A stretch of DNA of 64,000 nucleotides from Nepenthes gracilis (Eukaryota; Streptophyta; Magnoliopsida; Caryophyllales; Nepenthaceae): contig BSYO01000020.1 in the NCBI GenBank assembly GCA_033239525.1, forward strand, positions 7,622,656-7,686,655, in the 5' to 3' direction. Below are positions 55,556-64,000 of the stretch, one piece after another. The number at the start of each line of letters is the position of its first letter. Within the stretch, counting starts at the first letter, position 1. Both the position numbers and the translations under genes were made by a program. The notes beneath the pieces are model-generated. The model did not search any database. It saw only the letters and a list, made by a program, of their open reading frames with translations, and had not been told where the DNA came from.

Positions 55556-57423
55556 TGTCATAAACCCAAACCAATGCAGATTTAATTAATTATTATTCAC
55601 AAAGATTAAAATTCCAAAACAATAATACAAATCCCAAGCCCGGGTGTGTCAAAATAAAAAGACCATAAAATTTTATCATCCAATGATAATAAACAGAACC
55701 CAAAACCTATCAAAGAACCTTATCGAACAACCGTCCAGACAATATATACATACGACCTACTCCATAAAAATCATAAGGGATGTAACAAATTATAACAAAT
55801 ACGACATATCTCGACAACTAAATAATTTGAGTATTTTTATATACATAACCATGGGCCTACATTCGACTGATCCCAAATATTTTGAATACTGCTGATACAA
55901 ACCCAAGCCAAAACGAGGCCGAAACTCATCATAATGAACAATAGCAATCAAATCACGTCTAAACTCCCATATTGTATCGAAGCCTACTAATTTAAATGGA
56001 TAAGAAATAAAAATATGTGTATAAAATTCAGTAAGTATCATATCATATACTAGAAACAAATATATTAGACAAATTAGTGGGATAATCCATAAATACATTC
56101 AAAATGATAAAAGACACAAATCTGAAAATCTGATATACAAACATAAAAGACCTAATATCAAAAGACAAATCACAAATCTGAAAATCCTATATCGAAAGTC
56201 AAATCATAAATCTGAATCAGAATCTGATATCAAAAGTCATGAGTAGTCTTAAACTCAAATCATATATCAGATCAGAATATAGTCCCCTCGGGATATGTAC
56301 TAAACAGAAGTTATCCATAACAAAATCAGATAAACTGTATTAGATGATTAGAATCACATCAAAATTGTATCATAATAGGATAAATATGTAACAAAATTTG
56401 GATTAACATTATAAAAATAGAATCAGAGTTCGGAACGAAATTATATAAACAAAATCAAATTGGTTTCGAAATGAAATTACATATCAAATGTACATGACTA
56501 ACCAAATCTCATATATGAACAAATTTATAAATCTCAAATTAGAGTCCAAATACAGATCCATATGAAAATATAAAGCATGCACGAAATCAGAAAACTAGAG
56601 ATTTTAAAGACTAACTAGAAAAAATGTTACACATACTATCGGTAATCTTAAACCAAATCATTTACTATTAGGCCCTCAAGCTTGGCCATCTATGTACTCA
56701 ATCTCCCATAGATTTGGAAAATACTATATTTTGTTACCTGAAACTTTGGGTGCAATCTTTCAATTTAGGCGGTTCAAATATATTAACAAATACAGACTGG
56801 GTGGGTCAATTACAAATAAAGCCTTTTTTCCTACCGACGAAAAAGGGAGTTATAGATATTTCTCCATCAGAAGAGGTGCCACTGATAATAGATCAGATAA
56901 AATTACAAATCGAATCACAAAAGGTAGCGACCTATGACCACAGGCAACGATATATGTGAACTGTTGCATGTCCCATGTAGATTTCATATATATTTCTATA
57001 CAAATATACTAATATAAAAATATATAATATCAGATGTTTAACTGTTTCTCCATAAAATAATAAAACCCTCAAATATTTGTAAAAAACAGAATACAACACT
57101 CAAACAACCAATGAAAATGTCATACATTCTCAAGGGAAATAGATAGACTAAATAAAAATCACATGTATGAACTTTAAACTTTCAAAATAGAAGTAAAATA
57201 TATCAGACGCTGAAATAAACCAAGGATAGTGCTTATATATATTTATCTTAACCTCATATCATGTACATCTGACAAAAGCATACTTTAATCTACCCAATCT
57301 TCTCCTCTCTCCTCTTCATTCTCCTCTCTCTCTCTCTCTTTTCTTCCTTTTCTCCAAAGCCAATGGCAACATAGTGCACCGATCCCCCTTTTTATATACA
57401 AATTAGCACTCAAGCATAGCCTT
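55556..57423 (-). mobile_element. gypsy-type LTR fragment
   Basis: It starts TGTCATAAACCCAAACC inside the copia integrase, carries TAGGCCCTCAAGCTTGGCCATC (compare 4780-4800), and reaches the pyrimidine-rich block (57300-57350) and GCACTCAAGCATAGCC before being cut by the LTR starting at 57424. A 260-bp segment at 56695-56959 does not match other LTRs and keeps two overlapping open frames of unknown origin. Confidence 0.55.
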
Positions 57424-59695
57424 TGTGATGGACCGTATAATCTGCCAAAAATTTGGCAAAGTTTCGTTTATCAAACGGGTGTCTGCAACCTGTACAAAAT
57501 CCTTTACCACAACCACAACACACAAACAACGCATCATAGGATCCCAACAGCCCTAATTTCATAATGTGTGGTACCGGCGTCATAACTTCGGGTATAATAT
57601 CGATTTAAAAAAGATGCCAACTAGTTAATTATAGCCATAAAAGAAACCTATGGAAGCTACTATAACTATAATTATACAATGAAAGCTAAACTATATATCC
57701 ATTATCATTACATACATAATACTGTAAATTTCAAAATGAATTATACAAGTTCCTTATCTCATACAAAAACTGTAAGCTAAGTCCCAAAAGCTCGTCAACC
57801 AGGTCCGATTGCCTACCCAGTGTCTATGGCCTACTTGGACTCATCAGGTATAATAGCGTGCTCATTTAAAAGGGAAGAAGAAATAAGGGTATGTTAACAA
57901 CTCAACAAATGCATCATATTCAAAAGCAGTAGACAATATAAGTAAGGTTAAGTAGAAGAAAGATATATAATTATGAAAGAGATGCATAAATAAGAACATG
58001 ATCAATTATACTTTGAATACAATTTACTTTTCCTTGGGATATAATTTATACATAATTAGTCATCTTTACGGATCAGGGTCAGTAAATCTTACTAACTAAA
58101 GGTGTAGGAGAATAAAGAAAAATCATAATACCCCATATGATCTAAGGTCGTGAGTTCTTATTATCGACCCAAAGGAGGAGCTATCTACATATCATGCCTG
58201 TAGATGGGCAGATGCATCACGTGGCATAGTGGTATACCTATCACCCAATTATATAGGGCTAATAAAACACTACCTTATCCTTTCGTGGTCCAAAGGCAGT
58301 CATCATCATTCCACAGTAATATCCTATGGTTTATCAAGAGTATTACCCACTATAATACGCGGTCGAAATAATTCTCGAGTCTCTACTATAATGCTAGTGA
58401 CAGGCCAAGGGGTATTACCTCTATATCATAATTCTGTGGTCTTAATTTCATGGTTTCTTATTCATTTAAGGGAAGGTCCATCATAATTCATTCACAATAT
58501 CTCAAACCGAGAGAATAATTAGATCAAATCTCCAATTATGGGTTTCCCTCCGAATACATATACAATTATTATCTTTCCTTAAGACTTAAGTCTTTTTAAG
58601 AGTTAATTTGGATACAGGGACATCATAATGTATAGGAAAGATTAGAACTTCTTACCTCCATCAGGCAATTATTACATTGGGGGCCACTGGGACGTATTTC
58701 CTTTACAAATAGAGCACAAACACATAATTTCGAGGCTTACAATTTGACATGTACAATTAGACATAAATTTCATAACAATTAGATAAGGTGAAAACAGGTA
58801 AAATTCTTATTTGTTTTGTGTGAACTGTGCTAGGACCATTTTAGAGCTTCCGGACGTCATGAATGGGTCGATACTTGTCAGATCGAACGTTCGGCTGATG
58901 TATGTGTATAATTAGGACATGGTAATTCATAATTTTGGGACAATTAAGCATAAAATTCGAAGGGAAGGGGGAGAACCCGAGCTTGGTGCAGGTTAGGTTT
59001 GGCGAATCCAAACCGAGTGAATCAGAAGAAAAATCAGACAATAAAACATAAATACTTTAGACAGTAATCATGGGTTACATATTTTTCATAATTTGGATAG
59101 GTATTGAAATAATAATACCAGATAGAGAACAAATAAAAATCGAAAGAGAGAAAAAAGGAGGATATGAGTACACTTACTTTGACCTAATCTATTACCTTTC
59201 TAACTAGCTCTCGGATGGATTCGGGCTCGGAAGCTTTGTTCTCCTCATCCTCTCTCTAGCTCTTCACCCTCTCTCTCTCTCTAAAAATTAGAAATGGCCA
59301 AAACATGGCCTGGACGAAACCCTCACGCAAATCGACTACCGCTCTAGCACCAGTCGGGTGGTGATCGAGTGGTGGCCTACTGCCACCCACGCTTAGACTT
59401 GTGCTCTAGTAGCCATCGAGCGTAATGCCTTATGCTAAATTAGCCTCGACCTCGCCTCGAGCGTCCTTCGGGTAGACCATTCTGCTAAATGAGCCTGGGT
59501 GGTGCCTCAGGTGTTCCTCGAGCAACGCATTCTGTCAAACACGCTGGTGCGACGCCTTGGGCACTAGTCTGGCACTGAGCCTCAACTCCCTATTTTTGCT
59601 TTCAATATTAATTTTTCACATTTTCAAGCCTAATTCTTGATCATTAGTAATTTAATTACCTCCTAATTAACATGTTTCAAAATCAAAACCTCACA
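57424..59695 (-). mobile_element. 3' LTR of a minus-strand gypsy-type element
   Basis: It starts TGTGATGGACCGTATAATC and ends AAAACCTCACA. On its right lies the reversed polypurine context (ATTCTTCCCCACTTATAG). It includes a core box variant (57855-57915), one copy of the 174-bp unit (about 58820-58940) and a CTCGAGC-rich end (59330-59570). It is inserted into the older LTR to its left. Confidence 0.75.
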
Positions 59696-60769
59696 ATTCT
59701 TCCCCACTTATAGAAATTTTGTCATCGAAATTTAATGGACCTCCAAATTCAACAATCAAGGATAATCCGTCTAGATTCTTCCGAATGTTCCTATGTCACA
59801 TCCTTGAATATATGGTCTTCCCTAGAGAACATCAACCAATCGAATTGTCTTGATTCTTAAAGCCTACTACTTCTTATCTAATTCAAGTTTGAATACTTAT
59901 GTAAGACAAATTCCTAACCTCCTATAACGGTTTAACTCGATCACGAACCCACTTCCTTAATCATCGGCGCATGGGAGATTTCATGATAATCCATCAAATT
60001 GGAAGGCACGACAGGTCATTGACCACCCTTCCCACATAATTCAAAACCCCCAACAGGCTAAAGACTCTTGCTTCAGTTCATCCTAAGCCTCAAATAATCA
60101 TTCAACTTAATCATCCAAAACCATTCATCTATGATTAACCACTTCTTAGTGCACTGAACCCTTCTCACAACTTGTGTCTATTGATTCATCTCAGATACCT
60201 AGATTACCTGGAAGCTATAAACCTAGAGAAACTCCTAGAGATACTGATACGACTAAGGTAAGGCCTACAATCATCAGATTACGATCAACCTTGGTAACGA
60301 GATTGAACTAACTACCCAAAACCTCGAACTTAGGTACTTACCGAACTTATTGTTTTGTTGGCATACCAATGAGACATGCAAGATACATTTAAGTGAATAT
60401 CATTTTCAATAAACCAAAAGTATTTATGTTTGATAAATTTTTCATAAGTACACCTATGCATTTGTGACAAAATGGATTAACCTTGATGTATGCCCAAAGG
60501 AAACACATGCATAGTTTGTGAGAAAATGAGGTAGCATTTGATACAAACTTAACATACATTGGTGCATTGAAATTGGCATAAAATATGCTGATAGGATTTT
60601 TAGGATGGATCGAAGAGTACCTTTAGCATAAGAACACCACATGAAAAGAGAAAAAGGTGAAAATAGAGGGGAAGAAGATTTTTTACATTTAACTAAGATC
60701 TAATTTGAGTTCTATTCTTCACTAAACTCAAATATATTACTCTTGTCTTGATTACAAAACATATTACTA
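59696..60769 (-). other. interior next to the LTR; no readable pol
   Basis: The first bases are the polypurine context plus AAATTTTGTCATCGAAATTTAA, as at 63501, but unlike there no chromodomain/integrase frame follows. 59720-60340 and 60341-60769 show no domain on either strand. The minus-strand ORF at 60642-60454 is not recognisable. Confidence 0.4.
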
Positions 60770-61405
60770 ATTGGTTTCTTTTATTTTTATTGTATTTTTC
60801 TCTTGTGAGTTACTAGATAAACCCTTTGACCACCAATCTTATATTATATTGTGATTTAGGGTTGTTCTCTTCAGATTTCAAAGTGAAAAACTCACTTGTT
60901 CTTCGATACTCATTTACCCTAAGGCAATTCAGTTAGTTCAAATGTGTGATTTTCATACTAAGATTTTATCTTTCCATGCATTGTATCCATTCACTCCATC
61001 TTGATTCATCCTCCAAAGATTCATTAAAGCATTTGAACTATTTGCTATCAATAAGAAACACATACTCATCAATCGATAAGTTTGAGGACGGATGTTAATC
61101 TCTTATAAATCATTAGAGTAAGATGGATAGTGTAAGCTCAGGATGCTTCATGCTCATCATTCTCTTAGGAATCATCATTCACATTAGTATCATCTACCTA
61201 ATCAAAGATGGTAATCTCATGGTCTCTATCACCTACATGATCACCATGAGCATCATCTTTAACTTAAATAGACATCGGTGTCAATGGTATTAGATCCATA
61301 TCACAAATGAGATTGTTATCATTATTGAAGATTACTTTTTCCATTTCGTCATATCCTTAATGTACTTATCTTCAATGAATGCCACATCTCTGAATCTCGT
61401 AAGTT
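60770..61405 (-). pseudogene. Ty1/copia pol fragment (integrase end to RT start)
   Basis: Reverse translation gives FRDVAFIEDKYIKDMTKW, the integrase-end motif of TNT1-like elements. An acidic linker follows, then YVFLIDSK, FNESLEDESRWSEWIQCMER, NLSMKITHLN, LKSEENNPKSQYNIRLVVKG and F, the N-terminal part of the RVT_2 reverse transcriptase. Frameshifts and stops are frequent. Nothing of the RT catalytic core remains. Its orientation is opposite to the copia piece at 53691-55555, whose content ends where this one begins. Confidence 0.7.
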
Positions 61406-61419
61406 TATTCAGCTGTCAA

Positions 61420-63500
61420 TTGCACTTCCATGATCTACTCTGTCTCGTCGGGCATCAATGTGTTCTCATCTGAAAGATACATATATAGCAAGGGTGAGCA
61501 TACAGCCCAACAAATGAAATCATACATCACTAACTACAGCAATATAGGGAGAGACAATAACAGGGTAGGGGAAATCGTATAACTTGGATAAAGGAAACAT
61601 ATGAGGAGAGGGAGAATCGAGAATCATTTAGTTCGTGTGTTTATTCTTGCTACGTTCATTCACTTACATTGCTTTCATCAATCTTTGCGGACCTGAGCTA
61701 GTAGGCCATACTAACCAACGATGTGAGAGGGACAAGGAAAGGAATGTGTCTGCCACACATTCTAAGACCGGCTACATTTTAGGTCTACAGCACTCGACCA
61801 TCGGCTACATTTTAGGCCTGCAGCACTCGACCATCGGCTACATTTAGGCCTGTAGCACTCGGCCATCTCAATCGCCTCATATCTCCTGGGGACCAGGGAA
61901 ATCCTCGTTCTTTTATAGCAGCAACCTAAAACGTACACTGAGCAACACCCTCCCCTAGGAGCGGCCGAAGTATTCCTTGGGTTCCCACCATGATATCCAT
62001 GGTAAGTTAGAGGATACTACCCCTATGATCCGCGGTCCTGGTTTCAGGATTAGTCTTTGTCCTTGAAGGGGAATCCATCAATGCCATGTACATTCTTAAA
62101 CCGAGAAATCACATTCCCATCACATGTCTTCAACCGGGAGACCAAATCCATCACTTATACTTTGTGGATTCCCTTCCATTTACTCGCTCGATTCATTTTT
62201 TCCATTTGGGGCTTAGATCTTTCAACTAATAAGTTCAACTCGCAAGAGAGTTTGATTATACTTACCTTTGTGGGATAAACACCACCTTAGAAGCCCCCGA
62301 GACACTCTCCCTTGCTCCCGGTGCACAATTACACGTTTTAAAGCCTACAATTTAACATAACATCAATCATAAGTTCCATCACAATTGAAGAGAGCTAAAG
62401 CATGTATACTTACCTTTCAATTTCGGATGAACATTGTTAGGCCACTTTTAGAGGGCTCGGACGCCGCAAACGGATCAAATTTTGTGGAATCGGTCGTCCG
62501 GTCAGCATGTACTTACTTTTGGGATGCGGGGATTCATATTCTAGAGTCATTTTAACATTTTATGAAGGAAAACACATGCAATTTCCCTTTTGTGTCTTGG
62601 GTGAACAGTGTCAGCACCCATTTAGAGGGCCCGGACGTCGCGAACGGGTCGAGACGTGCAAAATTGATCGTGCGGCCAACATATATACACATTTGGGACA
62701 TGGGGATTCACATTTTGGAGTCAATTTTACAAAACGAAGTGTGGAAACGAAAAACACCCAATTTCCCGTAGGTTAGGGTTTGACGGTACTCTACCGGTCA
62801 GATCGTGAGTAAATTCAGACAATAAATTACATAATTCTTGTTCTCAAGTCACGAGTATCTTATTTTCCATAGTTTGGGTCGGTATCGAGACAAAAATACC
62901 CAACAATGACCAAAAAAATTAAAAGAGAAAAGTTAGTGAGTATGAGAACACTTGCCTCGACGCGTGCTATCACTTTTGTAACTGGCTCTCAGGCGGATTC
63001 GAACTCTACGGCTCGATCTCCTCCTTTCTCTCTCTAAAATCGGTGCTCTTCCCCTATCATCCTTTCCAAAAACCCTTTGCAAAATGAAAAAGTCAAAGAA
63101 ACGCGAAGCAGGTCACGTTTTTATACCAGTCGGGGCACTGGAGGGCCGAGTGAGCGAGCGGCGAGCGCGGCCTCGCTGTCGGCCCGCGCTCCAGCGTGCA
63201 CAGGCGCTCAGCGGGTGGGTGAGCTACTGGATTTTACCGCTTGAGCACTTAGTGAGCGGGGGAGCTACTGGATTTTACCACTCAAGCGCGTAGCAGGCGC
63301 GGCCTGTTGCTTGTGCTATGCTTTTTGCGCTCAAGCCTGCGCTCGAGAGCACAGCAGGCACAGGCTGCTTGCAGCATTTCAGCAATCTGCAACCTGATTT
63401 TCCTTTTGATATGCATACTCATACATTCCATAGGTCTAGTATTAGTTATTATCATGTTAATTTCTCGTATTTATTATATTTTTAGACTTGGAACCTCACA
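61420..63500 (-). mobile_element. 3' LTR of a minus-strand gypsy element, left end missing
   Basis: It ends GGAACCTCACA at 63500, followed by the reversed polypurine tract (ACTCTCCCCCACTTATAG) and pol. It has the core box (TTCTCATCTGAAAGATAC...GGTGAGCATACAGCC, 61468-61515), three GGCTACATTTTAGG(C/T)CT-type units (about 61770-61868), two 174-bp units (62425 and 62599) and a CTCGAG/GTGAGCG-rich end (63130-63360). The expected TGTGACGG left terminus is absent; it abuts the copia fragment. Confidence 0.75.
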
Positions 63501-64000
63501 ACTCTCCCCCACTTATAGAAATTTCGTCTCGAAATTTAACAAATCTAAAACTTGAATAAGCTACATACCTCGAAATAGATGGGGATACTTTTCTCGAATT
63601 CCGTCCTCTCTTTCCCATATCGCCTCCTCGTGGGAGTGGTTCCTCTACAAAACTTTCACGAGAGGAATCGTCTTGGAGTGCAAAATTTTGTCCTTTCGGT
63701 CTAAGATCTCCACCGGTTCCTCTACATAAGCCAAATCCTCATCGATAGCCAAATGACCATAATGAATCACGTGAGATGGATCATACACGTACTTCCTAAA
63801 CATGAAAACATTGAAGACATTGTGCACCTCGGCCAAACTCGGTGGCAAAGCTAGACGATACGCCACCTCACCAACTCGCTCAAGAATCTCAAACGGTCCA
63901 ATGAAACGCGCCTTCAGCTTCCCTTTTACGCCAAATCTGGAAATTTCTTTCCACGGCAAGACCTTAAGGAAGACGAAATCCCCAACCTCGAATTTGAGCT
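63501..64000 (-). pseudogene. gypsy pol C-terminal end, runs off the window
   Basis: Minus-strand frame 63959-63645 reads FGVKGKLKARFIGPFEILE, RVGEVAYRLALPPSLAEVHN and VFNVFMFRKYVYDPSHVI, then EEPVEILDRKDKILHSK, the same C-terminal pol region as 37272-36997. A TAG replaces the Trp after LVKVL, and RNHSHEEAIWERE continues the frame. The integrase core should lie beyond 64000. Confidence 0.85.

Noticed and set aside
1..64000. tRNA, rRNA or miRNA genes and bacterial-type systems
   Set aside because: No cloverleaf with A/B boxes, no conserved rRNA blocks and no convincing long hairpin were recognised by eye. A tRNAscan or Rfam search could still find short RNA genes.

Overview
This window is a stretch of plant nuclear DNA, very probably from a woody eudicot. 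It holds one recognisable host gene in 64 kb, embedded in dense, nested and mostly broken retrotransposons. The species cannot be fixed from the sequence. The plant call rests on three things: a three-exon PHD-finger gene of the plant-specific MS1/MMD1/At1g33420 group, plant L1-type LINEs with a DUF4283 ORF1 and a zf-RVT ORF2 tail, and Ty3/gypsy and TNT1-like Ty1/copia remnants with plant-type PBS motifs (TGGTATCAGAG).

Layout. 0-7.4 kb: degenerate CCCTAAA-like repeats split by a solo gypsy LTR (14-2076) and a 5'-truncated LINE (2643-4297), then two more LTR fragments. 7.4-15.3 kb: LINE ORF2 remnants, one of them split by an ORF1-only LINE in opposite orientation (8318-11358), followed by long LINE 3' regions. 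15.3-19.6 kb: a minus-strand gypsy gag broken by an ORF-less LINE derivative (15521-17841), then a partial LTR. 19.6-24.3 kb: LINE tails and a plus-strand LINE ORF1. 24.3-29.6 kb: a tandem array of units of about 660 bp ending in LINE tails, split by a solo LTR (25441-27934). 29.6-34.5 kb: an LTR retrotransposon with a 3.9-kb non-coding interior. 34.5-38.3 kb: a gypsy LTR with its integrase and C-terminal region. 38.3-42.3 kb: an LTR fragment and a gypsy-type gag-like remnant. 42.3-46 kb: a 33-bp minisatellite split by a plus-strand solo LTR (42559-45394).

46.99-50.73 kb is the host gene, on the minus strand. It encodes a 722-residue PHD-finger protein with clean splice sites; its 1.47-kb first intron consists largely of degenerate tandem repeats. 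50.7-53.0 kb is its upstream flank and a possible old LTR. 53.7-55.55 kb is a decayed copia gag-PR-integrase. 55.6-64 kb holds gypsy LTRs, a second copia fragment in opposite orientation, and the end of another gypsy pol running off the window.

Two processes explain most of the window. One is repeated insertion of related LTRs that share a core box, a CTCGAG-rich segment and a 174-bp internal repeat of variable copy number, often reduced to solo LTRs. The other is a LINE lineage that left several non-autonomous derivatives with target-site duplications and seeded a tandem array. Nothing bacterial, no CRISPR array and no convincing tRNA or rRNA gene was seen. Element boundaries marked about are read by eye.
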